Part shown: positions 6,611-14,585 of the stretch, piece after piece
Layout of the letters: each line of letters begins with the position of its first letter
How positions within the stretch are numbered: the first letter of the stretch is position 1
Source of the DNA: an uncultured Ruminococcus sp.
GTDB taxonomy: Bacteria; Bacillota; Clostridia; Oscillospirales; Ruminococcaceae
NCBI GenBank assembly: GCA_947627175.1
Contig: CANQVA010000002.1
Location: forward strand, 1 to 64,000
Direction of reading: 5' to 3'
Length of the DNA stretch: 64,000 bases
Made by a program: the position numbers and the translations under genes
Notes under the pieces: generated by a model
Databases searched by the model: none
The model's input: the letters and a program-made list of their open reading frames with translations, nothing else
Told to the model about the DNA's origin: nothing

Positions 6611-8428
6611 TTATCTTCTATCGGAATTTTTAAGAAGGAACATTCTCGCACTGAATGGCGGTATATTCATATCAATGTGATTTCCGTTATATTGGAAATC
6701 TGTTTTTCCGTCAGGAGTATGACCACTGTAAATCTGATTATCCGAATCAAGCAGAAGTTTTACTTTATAGCCCTCACCAACTGTAACAGAATATTTTGAT
6801 TGATACCAATCGGAAAAATTTATAACGGCAAGAATATCTCCGTCCGCACTCTTTCTTCTCATGGAATATACACAACGGTCTGTTGAGCTGCAATCTTCCC
6901 ACATGAAGTTAGTCGGGTCATAGTCGTAATGGAGAGCGTTATATTTAAGATAGATTTTATTCAATGCCTTTATATACTCCCTGAAAGAATCATGTATCGG
7001 ATATTTCACCATATCCCAGTCTTGTTCACGTTTTTCGTCCCATTCACGGAGTTGACCTATTTCATTACCCATAAAATTAAGTTTTTTTCCGGGGTGAACC
7101 ATCATAAACATATAAAAAGCCCTTGCCTGTGGGAATTTATTATCATAATCACCGTTCATTTTCTGTGTTATTGTAGCTTTTCCGTGAACTACTTCATCAT
7201 GTGAAAGCGGTAGTATAAATCTTTCGTTATAGAAATAGAGCATTGCAAAAGTAAGTTTATGATAACTACTACTTCTATACATTGGAGCTGATTGCATATA
7301 TTCAAGTGAATCATGCATCCAACCAAGACACCATTTGTAATCAAAACCAAGACCGCCATCTGAAACGGGTGCTGTTACTTTTGGATATGATGATGAATCT
7401 TCAGCGGAAATAATTGCCGACGGGTGACGTGCTTTCAAGCCGGTATTCATATTTTTCAGAAAATCTATTGCACTTCTGTTTTCTCCCCTGTATTCGTTGC
7501 CCTGCCAGTAAATCATATTTCGGATAGCGTCCATTCTCAAGCCGTCAAAATGATACATATCAAGCCAATAATTGGCGGCTGACTGTATAAATGTACGTAC
7601 TTCCCCTTTTGAATGCATAAAATTTCTGCTTCCCCATTCATTGTAACCTGCTTCCAAATCAGGAAATTCATAAAGATGCGTGCCGTCGTATTCAGTAAGT
7701 GCATAGTGGTCAACGGCAAAATGTACCGGCACAAAGTCAACTATTACGCCGATACCGTTCATATGACATTTATCGACAAATTCCATAAGTTGTTTTGGTG
7801 TTCCGTAACGTGACGTAGGGGCAAAAAATCCTGTAATCTGATAACCCCATGATTCATCGCTGGGGTGTTCGCTTACGGGCATAAGTTCAATGAAATTGTA
7901 GCCGTATTCACGGACATAGGCAATAAGCATATCTGCTATTTCGGAATAATTGTACCAGCCGTCCGCATCGCCTTTTTTTCTTTTGTTTTCGGGTTTTTTC
8001 TTCCATGAGCCAAGATGAACTTCATATATATTCATAGGCTTATCACGGCAATCTGTTCTTTGACTGAGCCATTTTTCATCATGAAAAACGTAATTGTCAA
8101 TTCTCCTTATAACTGAACAAGTGCCGGGGCGTATCTCCATAGAATAACCATAAGGGTCGCAATGGTCAATAAAATTTCCCTTTTTGTCATATATGCGATA
8201 TTTATAACGCATACCTTCTTTTGCCTGCGGGCATACGATTTCAAAAAACCTGCCGTCCTGAACTCTGTTCATCGGTATATCTTTCCATTCGCTGAAATCT
8301 CCCACAAGCGAAACTTTTGATGCATTCGGGGCGTATGTCCTGAAAACAGTTTCCTTTTTTGAACAGTGTGCACCGAGATATTCATATGCGTTAAATATCT
8401 CACCTTTATAAAATCCGTAAATATCCAT
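6611..8428 (-). CDS. glgB: 1,4-alpha-glucan branching enzyme
   Basis: A 605-residue GH13 enzyme that makes alpha-1,6 branches in glycogen. An N-terminal CBM48/E-set domain (about residues 20-110) precedes the barrel. The catalytic residues are Asp300 in GLRMDAI, Glu343 in ISAEDSS and Asp411 in LSHDEVVHGK. It is shorter than enterobacterial GlgB, as is common in clostridia. GGAGAG lies upstream of the ATG. No other glycogen genes are nearby. A TetR-type regulator is transcribed divergently from an overlapping promoter region. The second TnpB element abuts its 3' end but has not truncated it. Confidence 0.93.
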   Translation of the reverse strand: MDIYGFYKGEIFNAYEYLGAHCSKKETVFRTYAPNASKVSLVGDFSEWKDIPMNRVQDGRFFEIVCPQAKEGMRYKYRIYDKKGNFIDHCDPYGYSMEIRPGTCSVIRRIDNYVFHDEKWLSQRTDCRDKPMNIYEVHLGSWKKKPENKRKKGDADGWYNYSEIADMLIAYVREYGYNFIELMPVSEHPSDESWGYQITGFFAPTSRYGTPKQLMEFVDKCHMNGIGVIVDFVPVHFAVDHYALTEYDGTHLYEFPDLEAGYNEWGSRNFMHSKGEVRTFIQSAANYWLDMYHFDGLRMDAIRNMIYWQGNEYRGENRSAIDFLKNMNTGLKARHPSAIISAEDSSSYPKVTAPVSDGGLGFDYKWCLGWMHDSLEYMQSAPMYRSSSYHKLTFAMLYFYNERFILPLSHDEVVHGKATITQKMNGDYDNKFPQARAFYMFMMVHPGKKLNFMGNEIGQLREWDEKREQDWDMVKYPIHDSFREYIKALNKIYLKYNALHYDYDPTNFMWEDCSSTDRCVYSMRRKSADGDILAVINFSDWYQSKYSVTVGEGYKVKLLLDSDNQIYSGHTPDGKTDFQYNGNHIDMNIPPFSARMFLLKNSDRR

Positions 8429-8449
8429 TAAAAATCTCTCCGTTTCTGA

Positions 8450-8478
8450 TTGACATTTTTCTTTTATACGAGTATAAT
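8450..8478 (+). promoter_or_regulatory. Promoter of the TetR-family gene
   Basis: TTGACA (8450-8455), 17-bp spacer, TATAAT (8473-8478). The start should be near 8485, giving a leader of about 95 nt. Confidence 0.75.
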
Positions 8479-8481
8479 ATA

Positions 8482-8510
8482 ATTATATGATGAATTTTTG
8501 AGAATTTCAA
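8482..8510 (-). promoter_or_regulatory. Promoter of glgB
   Basis: On the minus strand, TTGAAA (8510-8505), 17-bp spacer, TATAAT (8487-8482). It interleaves with the divergent tetR promoter, so the two transcripts overlap at their 5' ends. Confidence 0.75.
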
Positions 8511-8527
8511 TAATCATTTTTTTACTT

Positions 8528-8550
8528 GTGTCTAATAAACGACACTTGTC
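8528..8550. promoter_or_regulatory. Candidate TetR operator
   Basis: GTGTC (8528-8532) pairs with GACAC (8541-8545), and the latter is part of a second palindrome GACA-CT-TGTC (8541-8550). It lies upstream of the regulator's start codon and just beyond the glgB -35 box, a usual place for an autoregulatory operator. Confidence 0.45.
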
Positions 8551-8579
8551 GTAAATTGTCTATTACAGGAGGGAAGTTT

Positions 8580-9113
8580 ATGGATTTAAGAGCAGCAAAA
8601 ACAAACCGCAGTATAATAAATGCGTTTCTTAACCTGCGGTCACATAAACCGCTTGAAAAAATTACAGTAAAGGAGCTTTCAGAACTTTCACAGATAAATA
8701 AAGCAACTTTTTATCTGCATTATCATGACATATACGAACTGTCAGAATCTCTTGAAAAAGAAGTTATTGAATCGACACTTTTCAATATCGAACACCCTAA
8801 TGCTATTTTTAAGGATACTAAAAAATTTCTGAGAGAACTTACTATATCACTTTCCGCAAATGAACAACTTATTAAAATACTTTTTGAGGGTAACAGAAGC
8901 GGTCGTTTCGTTGATCTCTTTGAAAAAGGCTTGACAGAACTTATAAAAAAGTCATATCCCGAATATAATCCGAGCATAGAAAGAAAAATGGTTATGACAT
9001 ATCTTATTCACGGCGGATATTATACATATTTCAAATATTGTGACTATGGCATTGAACCCGTTCTGAAAATAATTGAAAAGTGTTCTGAAGCTATTGTTGA
9101 ACCATATAAATAA
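8580..9113 (+). CDS. TetR/AcrR-family transcription regulator
   Basis: A 177-residue one-domain regulator with an N-terminal helix-turn-helix (KITVKELSELSQINKATFYL, then HYHDIYEL), the TetR signature, and an alpha-helical ligand-binding part. AGGAGGG lies just before the ATG at 8580. The frame is open further upstream without a ribosome binding site. The ligand is unknown. Its divergent placement suggests it may control glgB as well as itself; this is inference. Confidence 0.82.
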   Translation: MDLRAAKTNRSIINAFLNLRSHKPLEKITVKELSELSQINKATFYLHYHDIYELSESLEKEVIESTLFNIEHPNAIFKDTKKFLRELTISLSANEQLIKILFEGNRSGRFVDLFEKGLTELIKKSYPEYNPSIERKMVMTYLIHGGYYTYFKYCDYGIEPVLKIIEKCSEAIVEPYK

Positions 9114-9202
9114 TTTTTACATGAATGAATATTTTATCGTTCTCTGTGATATACTATTATTGGCTCAGGTAGCCGTATAATAATTGTAAGGAGATATTCA
9201 AA

Positions 9203-9385
9203 ATGGAAAACAAGCAGAAAAACGAACACATTAAATGTACCGTTTCTCAGTGCCAACACAATATGGTTACTGAAAATTACTGTTCACTCGGCTGTATCAG
9301 CGTAGGCACTCATGAGGATAACCCCACTGTCCCTGAATGTACAGACTGCAATTCTTTCGTTAAGAGAACAGGCTGTTGTAACTGA
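9203..9385 (+). CDS. DUF1540 small Cys-rich protein
   Basis: A 60-residue protein with the DUF1540 pattern: KCTVSQCQHN, then CSLGCISVG, and CTDCNSF near the end, seven to eight cysteines that probably bind a metal. AAGGAG lies upstream of the ATG. The family is common in spore-forming clostridia and has no established function. The gene is followed by a GC-rich hairpin and looks monocistronic. A TATAAT-like box is near 9175, but I found no convincing -35. Confidence 0.85.
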   Translation: MENKQKNEHIKCTVSQCQHNMVTENYCSLGCISVGTHEDNPTVPECTDCNSFVKRTGCCN

Positions 9386-9392
9386 TTATCTC

Positions 9393-9414
9393 TGCCCGAA
9401 TGCTGATTCGGGCA
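9393..9414 (+). terminator. Hairpin after the DUF1540 gene
   Basis: A 9-bp perfect stem (9393-9401 / 9406-9414) with a GCTG loop. The following sequence is A/T-mixed rather than a T-run, so termination may be partial. Confidence 0.5.
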
Positions 9415-9493
9415 ATACATATAATAATATTATGCAAAATAAATAAAAGTTATCCCTGATTACAGTCAATATGGTAAAAATACTTCTTTTCAC

Positions 9494-9522
9494 TTGCAAT
9501 ATCTCTGAATTTAATGTATAAT
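9494..9522 (+). promoter_or_regulatory. Promoter of ireB
   Basis: TTGCAA (9494-9499), 17-bp spacer, TATAAT (9517-9522). The leader is about 145 nt and holds a possible 12-codon frame (9543-9581). Confidence 0.7.
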
Positions 9523-9672
9523 TATATTTGAGAGAAACTAAAATGAGAATTTATGCCTGCATTGAAAAATTTTCCGGCTGAAAAATTCTTGTATAGTATT
9601 TTCCGCACTTATTATTTGATTCTTTCATGTTTCATATTAAGTAATTTTCTAATCGTCAGGAGGTCAATATAT

Positions 9673-9918
9673 ATGTTAGATGAAACAATGACATTTCACT
9701 TAAACGGAGATAAAGAAAAAGAGATTAAAAAAAATCTTATGATTATTTATGACGCTCTGAGGCAGAAAGGCTATAATCCGATAAATCAGATTGTAGGCTA
9801 TATTCTGTCTGAAGACCCTACTTACATAACAACATATAATAACGCAAGAAGTCTGATACGCCACATTGACCGTGATGAACTTTTACAGGTGCTTGTAAGT
9901 TCATATCTTAATTCATGA
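9673..9918 (+). CDS. ireB: IreB-family regulatory phosphoprotein (DUF965)
   Basis: An 81-residue protein matching IreB along its whole length (MTFHLNGDKEKEIKKNLMII; GYNPINQIVGYILSEDPTYI). In Enterococcus, IreB is a substrate of the PASTA kinase IreK at N-terminal threonines and affects cell-wall stress resistance. AGGAGG (9658-9663) lies 9 bp before this ATG. The 40 in-frame residues upstream are not part of the family and have no ribosome binding site. The cognate kinase and phosphatase are probably the prkC and prpC genes at 43174 and 42424. Confidence 0.93.
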   Translation: MLDETMTFHLNGDKEKEIKKNLMIIYDALRQKGYNPINQIVGYILSEDPTYITTYNNARSLIRHIDRDELLQVLVSSYLNS

Positions 9919-9920
9919 GA

Positions 9921-9964
9921 TTTTTTCCGTTACTGCACGGACAAGTGCATAAGAACGGAAAAAA
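9921..9964 (+). terminator. Hairpin behind ireB
   Basis: An 11-bp perfect outer stem (TTTTTTCCGTT 9921-9931 with 9954-9964) and an inner TGCAC/GTGCA stem. It has no T-run after it. The true terminator is probably the next hairpin. Confidence 0.4.
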
Positions 9965-10001
9965 CAAGTTATATCATTAAAGAAAATACATAATAAAAAA
10001 T

Positions 10002-10030
10002 AACGGCAGCGTTACAGGCTGTCGTTTTTT
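10002..10030. terminator. Bidirectional terminator, ireB / GH3
   Basis: A 9-bp stem (10002-10010 / 10018-10026, one G-T pair) with a loop of 7. A T-run follows on the plus strand and ATTTTTTATTA on the minus strand. Confidence 0.8.
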
Positions 10031-10046
10031 GGTATATAATATAAAT

Positions 10047-12131
10047 TTATAAATATATTTCAGTTGAAATGCACTTTGTACCGCAAAGTCTTTCGCTCAA
10101 TGCGTCGGGCTGATGATTTCCGGCAAAAAGTGTGAAATGCGAACCGTAAATTCTGCGTTCACCTTTATTATTTACAGAAGTAAAAGTCTTTTCAGATACA
10201 GGAATTTCCACTGTAATTTTCTTTCCGGACTCTATATAAATTCTCCTAAAACCACAGAGTGAAACGTTCGGAACGGCATATTCCGAATAATCTTTTATAT
10301 ACAGCTGTATAACATCTTCTGTATCTGTATTGCCTGTGTTTTCAGCGGTAACCACGGCGACACCATTATTATATGTTATATCCGTGCATACAACATTTGA
10401 ATATGTAAGACCGTAACCAAAGGGATATAAAATATTATTCTCTGCATATCTGTATGTTCTGTTTTTCATTGAATAATCTGTAAAATCGGGTAGTCTGTCC
10501 GCTGTTTCATAAAAAGTTACGGGAAGTTTTCCCGATGGTGAAATATCACCGAAAAGTATCTTCGCAAGAGCTTTTCCGCCCTCTGAACCCGGATACCATA
10601 CATGAATAAGAGCATCTGCGGAATATTCAATATTAACTGAACTGCCCGTCGCACACACTAAAATAACAGGTTTTCCGATTTTCAATATTCTTTCAAAAAG
10701 AATCATTTGAGATTTAGGGAGTTTCAGGTCTTTTTTATCACCCGATGCAAATTCATTTCCTGTATCTCCTTCTTCGCCCTCAATAGTTGAATCAAATCCC
10801 AAGCAAAGAACAACAACATCAGAATTTTCTGCGACGGTTTCCGCCTCTGAATATTTATCTCCTGCCATAGTGTGAACGGAACTCCTGTCTTTATACAAGT
10901 GACAACCCTCTGCATAAATAACACGTCCGCTGAAACGGTTCTGAATACCCTCAAGAAATGTTATGTACCTGTCGGCAGTACCGTTATAATTTCCCTCAAG
11001 AGCGGTTCTGCTGTTGCTGTTGCAACCAATAACGGCAATTGTTTTAATTATGTTTTCATTGAGGGGAAGTATTCCGTTATTTCTTAAAAGCACCATTGAA
11101 CGCTCCGCACATTTCAAAGCCGTTTCCTTATGTTCATAAGAAGAAACAACGTAATATGGTATATTGTCATATTCTGTAGAATTATCAAACATTCCTAATC
11201 TTATTCGTGTTCTCATAAGGTGAACACACGCTTTTCTTATATGCTCCCCTGAAATCAGCCCCATATCAAGAGCACACATAATATGCGATGCTGTATATGT
11301 ACAACCGCAATTCAGGTCACAGCCTGCTTTCAATGCAAGTGCAGACGATTCAACAGCATTTGATGTAATGTGATGATTTTCGTGAAAATCACGTACAGCC
11401 CAACAGTCGGAAACAAAATACCCGTCAAATCCCCATTCTTTCAGCTTGCCCATAAGAAAATCACTTGCACAGGCACATTCTCCGTTTACACGGTTATAAG
11501 CACCCATAACAGCTTCAACTTTTGCATCTTTAACAAGTGTTTCAAAAGCGGGTAAATAAGTTTCTTCCAATTCTTTCGGCGTGACTTCTGCGTTAAATTC
11601 ATGGCGCAGCAACTCGGGGCCACTATGTACCGCTAAATGTTTGGCACAAGCTGCTGTTCTCAATATCTTATTATTGCCCTGCAAACCCATTACAAACGCT
11701 TTACCGATTTCTGACGTAAGAAAAGGGTCTTCTCCATATGTTTCTTGTCCCCTGCCCCAGCGTGGGTCACGGAATATATTTATATTTGGAGACCATAAAG
11801 TAAGCCCTTTATAAATATCCCTGTCACCATGTGCGGAATACGCATTATATTTTGCCCTTGCTTCAATGGAAATTATTTCCGCTGTATCTTTTATAAGTTC
11901 TGTATCAAACATTGATGCAAGACCTATTGCCTGCGGAAACATTGTCGCTGTCCCTGAACGTGCCAGTCCGTGCAAGCCCTCATTCCACCAGTTATAAGCC
12001 GGAATGTTTAAACGTTCTATTGCAGGTGCTTTATAATTCAACTGACTTATCTGTTCTTCAATTGTCATCTCATCAACGAGTGATTCCGCTCTTTCCTGTG
12101 CGGAGAGAGATTCATCAAGATATTTTTTCAT
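10047..12131 (-). CDS. GH3 family glycosidase (beta-glucosidase or beta-xylosidase)
   Basis: A 694-residue, probably cytosolic GH3 enzyme with no signal peptide. The (alpha/beta)8 domain contains YNWWNEGLHGLARSG and the KH element of the acid/base-side loop (CAKHLAVHSG). The nucleophile is Asp242 in GYFVSDCWA. The alpha/beta sandwich and a C-terminal fibronectin-III-like domain follow (YPFGYGLTYS marks the join). The N-terminal region resembles known beta-xylosidases, but substrate cannot be settled from sequence alone. The ATG at 12131 has GAAGG 7 bp upstream; the GTG-type extension to 12164 does not. It would hydrolyse imported oligosaccharides released by the cellulosome. An unusual array of 8-bp sites sits in its promoter. 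Confidence 0.88.
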   Translation of the reverse strand: MKKYLDESLSAQERAESLVDEMTIEEQISQLNYKAPAIERLNIPAYNWWNEGLHGLARSGTATMFPQAIGLASMFDTELIKDTAEIISIEARAKYNAYSAHGDRDIYKGLTLWSPNINIFRDPRWGRGQETYGEDPFLTSEIGKAFVMGLQGNNKILRTAACAKHLAVHSGPELLRHEFNAEVTPKELEETYLPAFETLVKDAKVEAVMGAYNRVNGECACASDFLMGKLKEWGFDGYFVSDCWAVRDFHENHHITSNAVESSALALKAGCDLNCGCTYTASHIMCALDMGLISGEHIRKACVHLMRTRIRLGMFDNSTEYDNIPYYVVSSYEHKETALKCAERSMVLLRNNGILPLNENIIKTIAVIGCNSNSRTALEGNYNGTADRYITFLEGIQNRFSGRVIYAEGCHLYKDRSSVHTMAGDKYSEAETVAENSDVVVLCLGFDSTIEGEEGDTGNEFASGDKKDLKLPKSQMILFERILKIGKPVILVCATGSSVNIEYSADALIHVWYPGSEGGKALAKILFGDISPSGKLPVTFYETADRLPDFTDYSMKNRTYRYAENNILYPFGYGLTYSNVVCTDITYNNGVAVVTAENTGNTDTEDVIQLYIKDYSEYAVPNVSLCGFRRIYIESGKKITVEIPVSEKTFTSVNNKGERRIYGSHFTLFAGNHQPDALSERLCGTKCISTEIYL

Positions 12132-12166
12132 TTCAGACCTTCTTTCACAATAAATAGAAAACACGT

Positions 12167-12195
12167 ATTATATACGTCTGCCATACGCCACAAAA
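12167..12195 (-). promoter_or_regulatory. Probable promoter of the GH3 gene
   Basis: A perfect TATAAT (12172-12167) with a weak -35 TTTTGT (12195-12190) at 17 bp. One ATACGCCA site lies inside the spacer and another just upstream of the -35, as expected for regulated expression. Confidence 0.5.
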
Positions 12196-12282
12196 ATACG
12201 CCATAAATGCCTATATTCAGGAAAAAATGGCGTATATCAAGGGAGTATGGTGGCGTATGGGGGTGTATGTAAATATACGCCA
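12183..12282. promoter_or_regulatory. Array of five ATACGCCA / TGGCGTAT sites
   Basis: Five exact copies of one 8-bp word occur in 100 bp: ATACGCCA at 12183-12190, 12196-12203 and 12275-12282; TGGCGTAT at 12228-12235 and 12251-12258. Near-matches (GTATGG at 12245-12250, GTGTATG at 12263-12269) lie between. They are most likely binding sites for a sugar-responsive regulator of the GH3 gene. The regulator is not identified. Confidence 0.65.
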
Positions 12283-12366
12283 TACAATGAACACATTATA
12301 ACATAGAATATATTTAATGTCAATCATACCAAAATACATAATTTTTTTAAAAAAATTTGTAAAATC

Positions 12367-12395
12367 TTGACAAACCATAAAACAGGTGATATAAT
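12367..12395 (+). promoter_or_regulatory. Promoter of the BFD-like gene
   Basis: TTGACA (12367-12372), 17-bp spacer, TATAAT (12390-12395). The transcript begins with a small hairpin, GGTGA (12402-12406) with TCACC (12413-12417). Confidence 0.85.
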
Positions 12396-12450
12396 AAAAA
12401 AGGTGAAATATATCACCCGCTATATTTTTTGGTAAAGGAGTTTTTTTGTT

Positions 12451-12645
12451 ATGGAAAACAAAGTTATCTGCCACTGCATGAACGTTTCTTATGCAGATAT
12501 TGAAAAGGCACTTCACGAACATCAGGTTTTTTCTGACGTTGAAAAGGAGTTTGAAGAGATTCAGAAAGCCACACAATGTTCTACAGGCTGTGGCGGTTGT
12601 TACGATGATGTTCTGAATGTTATTTCAGAAATCATGAGTAAATAA
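12451..12645 (+). CDS. BFD-like [2Fe-2S]-binding protein
   Basis: A 64-residue protein with the Fer2_BFD pattern: ICHCMN near the N-terminus and STGCGGC about 40 residues later, giving the C-x-C ... C-x(2)-C type ligand set. Such domains bind a 2Fe-2S cluster, as in bacterioferritin-associated ferredoxin and as modules of redox enzymes. AAAGGAG precedes the ATG. It has its own promoter and terminator and no bacterioferritin neighbour, so its partner is unknown. Confidence 0.85.
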   Translation: MENKVICHCMNVSYADIEKALHEHQVFSDVEKEFEEIQKATQCSTGCGGCYDDVLNVISEIMSK

Positions 12646-12649
12646 TTAC

Positions 12650-12683
12650 AAGTTCCGTCTGATATGCAGGCGGGACTTTTTTT
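12650..12683 (+). terminator. Terminator of the BFD-like gene
   Basis: A 12-bp stem with G-T pairs (12650-12661 / 12667-12678), a 5-nt loop and a run of T. Confidence 0.85.
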
Positions 12684-12732
12684 AATTTATTTTAATTTAA
12701 TATAATTTTCCTGATGTGGCTGTTTTTACTTA

Positions 12733-12761
12733 TCATATTATTTTATAATACGGTCATAATA
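12733..12761 (+). promoter_or_regulatory. Possible forespore (sigma-G-like) promoter of the deacetylase gene
   Basis: TCATA (12733-12737) and CATAATA (12755-12761), 17 bp apart, loosely match the sigma-G pattern, which would suit a pdaA gene. A hairpin (GCGGAA 12767-12772 with TTCCGC 12777-12782) follows at the start of the transcript. The -35 match is poor. Confidence 0.3.
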
Positions 12762-12807
12762 CTAATGCGGAAGTGATTCCGCAATTTCAATAAGGAACTA
12801 TACGCCT

Positions 12808-13548
12808 ATGATAAAAAAAGCGTTTCCTGCTATTGCAGTTCTGACAGCAGGATTAGTACCATGTACTTCTGTTTACGCTGTTGACAATACAAAAATCGGC
12901 TATGGACAGGGTACAGCAGTAGACAGTCAGAACCGCCCTACAGATGCACTCGCATTTAATGACCGTTTCGGCGATTATGATGCATATGCACTTTCAGGAG
13001 ATGAAAAACGTATTATTATAACTTTTGACCAAGGTTATGAAAACGGCTACACTGAAAAAATTCTTGACACTCTCAAAGAAAAAAACGTAAAAGCAATTTT
13101 TTTCCTTACAGGCGATTATGCCAAAAAGGAAAAAGCTCTTGTACAGCGTATGATTGATGAAGGTCATATGCTCGGAAATCATGGTATGCGTCACGCAAGT
13201 CTGCCTACTCTTTCACAAAAACAGGCAGAGGAAGAAATAATGTCACTTCATGATTTCGTTATGAATAACTATGGCTATCAGATGCAGTATTTCCGCTGTC
13301 CGTGCGGTGAGTATTCCGAACAGGCACTTGAAACTATTCAGAAATGCGGATACAAAACATTATTCTGGAGTTTTGCATATGTGGATTGGAAAACAGACAG
13401 TCAGCCCGACCCGGCTATGAGTATAAAAAAACTATCAGAATCAGCACATGGCGGTGAAATACTTCTCCTGCACTCCGTATCATCTACAAATGCCGAAATT
13501 CTCGGCGATGTTATTGATAATTTCAGGGAGCAGGGATTCACAGTATAA
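12808..13548 (+). CDS. PdaA-like polysaccharide deacetylase
   Basis: A secreted NodB-fold deacetylase of 246 residues with a signal peptide (MIKKAFPAIAVLTAGLVPCT). The motifs are those of PdaA, which removes the acetyl group from N-acetylmuramic acid on the way to the muramic delta-lactam of spore cortex: TFDQGYENG (metal and catalytic Asp), GNHGMRHASLP (two metal His), RCPCGEYSE, SFAYVDW and LLHSVS. The length fits Bacillus PdaA. The gene stands alone between two hairpins. A role in spore cortex formation is likely, given spoIIID and spoVM in the same genome. Confidence 0.85.
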   Translation: MIKKAFPAIAVLTAGLVPCTSVYAVDNTKIGYGQGTAVDSQNRPTDALAFNDRFGDYDAYALSGDEKRIIITFDQGYENGYTEKILDTLKEKNVKAIFFLTGDYAKKEKALVQRMIDEGHMLGNHGMRHASLPTLSQKQAEEEIMSLHDFVMNNYGYQMQYFRCPCGEYSEQALETIQKCGYKTLFWSFAYVDWKTDSQPDPAMSIKKLSESAHGGEILLLHSVSSTNAEILGDVIDNFREQGFTV

Positions 13549-13570
13549 CACCATAACAACACACACACAA

Positions 13571-13603
13571 ACGGACGCATTTTTTCAAGTGCGTCCGTGT
13601 TTT
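13571..13603. terminator. Bidirectional terminator, deacetylase / SPFH gene
   Basis: A 9-bp perfect stem (ACGGACGCA 13571-13579 with 13590-13598), then GTTTTTA on the plus strand. The genes converge here. Confidence 0.8.
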
Positions 13604-13607
13604 TATA

Positions 13608-14546
13608 TTATTCAACGGGTTCTGTTTCCGTTTCTGTTTCGGTGGGGGCATATTGTGGGACATCATATGAAGATGAAGATGATATGTCATCAAGGTCAAT
13701 ATTTACAAGCATACCGCTGTCACTGCCTGTAACTTTAGGCATTACACCATTCCATTTCTGAATTTGTTCATATGCTATAACTTCAGGACTAAGCGACTTC
13801 TCAAGAAGTTCATTTGCATCTGCCTGTGCCTGTGCTTCTGCAAGAATAGCTTCTGCTTCTGCATTGGCGGCAATTACTTTCTTTTCCGCCTCGGCATTTG
13901 CTATAACAATAGCCTGCTCTTGTTCGGTCTTTGTTTTAAGAAGATTCTGTTCCGCTACCTGTTTAGCCTCAATAGCATTATTAAATTCCGCTGAGAAATC
14001 AAAATTTACAATGTTAAATTTTTCTATGTATATACCGTAATCTTTTAATTTTGATTCAAGGGCGGTTTTTACATCGTCGGCGACTGTCTGACGTTCTGTA
14101 ATAAGCTGTTCAGCGGTATAATTTGCCGTTGCTGACTTGAAACATTCCTGAACAACAGGAGTTACTAAAATTGTCTGATAGTCAAGACCGACATTTTTAT
14201 ACATATCGGGCGACTTATCGGAAATAAGCCTGTAGTTTACTGCAAGTGTACTGTTTACTGTCTGCAAGTCTTTTGAAACTGCCGACGCAGGTGTTTCATA
14301 TACCTGAATTTTGTTTGACATATTTTCTACTGACTGCACAAACGGTATTTTAAAATGTGCCCCCTCCTGAAAAGATGTTTGAGAAACTTTGCCGAATGTG
14401 AGAAGTACGCCTGTATTACCGGCAGGAACTATTGTAAATGAGGAAGCAACAATAATAATTGCAATAATGCCTGTTATTATCCACTTTACGCCTTTGAAAT
14501 TTCTTTTTACAGAGCCGTCTCTGTTTAATTCGTGTACAATTGCCAT
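13608..14546 (-). CDS. SPFH/Band-7 (prohibitin-type) membrane protein
   Basis: A 312-residue protein with one N-terminal membrane segment (about residues 23-43) and an SPFH domain (PAGNTGVLLTFGKVSQTSF onward). A long Ala/Glu-rich coiled coil around residues 200-255 (AEAEKKVIAANAEAEAILAEAQ) precedes a short Thr-Glu tail. The layout is that of prohibitin and HflK/HflC-like scaffolds, which form ring assemblies on membranes and modulate proteases or membrane domains. AAGGAG precedes the ATG. It sits 39 bp from the DUF1836 gene and may share its promoter. Confidence 0.85.
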   Translation of the reverse strand: MAIVHELNRDGSVKRNFKGVKWIITGIIAIIIVASSFTIVPAGNTGVLLTFGKVSQTSFQEGAHFKIPFVQSVENMSNKIQVYETPASAVSKDLQTVNSTLAVNYRLISDKSPDMYKNVGLDYQTILVTPVVQECFKSATANYTAEQLITERQTVADDVKTALESKLKDYGIYIEKFNIVNFDFSAEFNNAIEAKQVAEQNLLKTKTEQEQAIVIANAEAEKKVIAANAEAEAILAEAQAQADANELLEKSLSPEVIAYEQIQKWNGVMPKVTGSDSGMLVNIDLDDISSSSSYDVPQYAPTETETETEPVE

Positions 14547-14585
14547 AAAAAATCTCTCCTTGTTTATATATCCAAAAGTATAAGT

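Noticed and set aside
9553..9672. N-terminal extension of ireB by 40 residues
   Set aside because: The family starts at the 9673 ATG, which has AGGAGG at proper distance; the upstream start has none.
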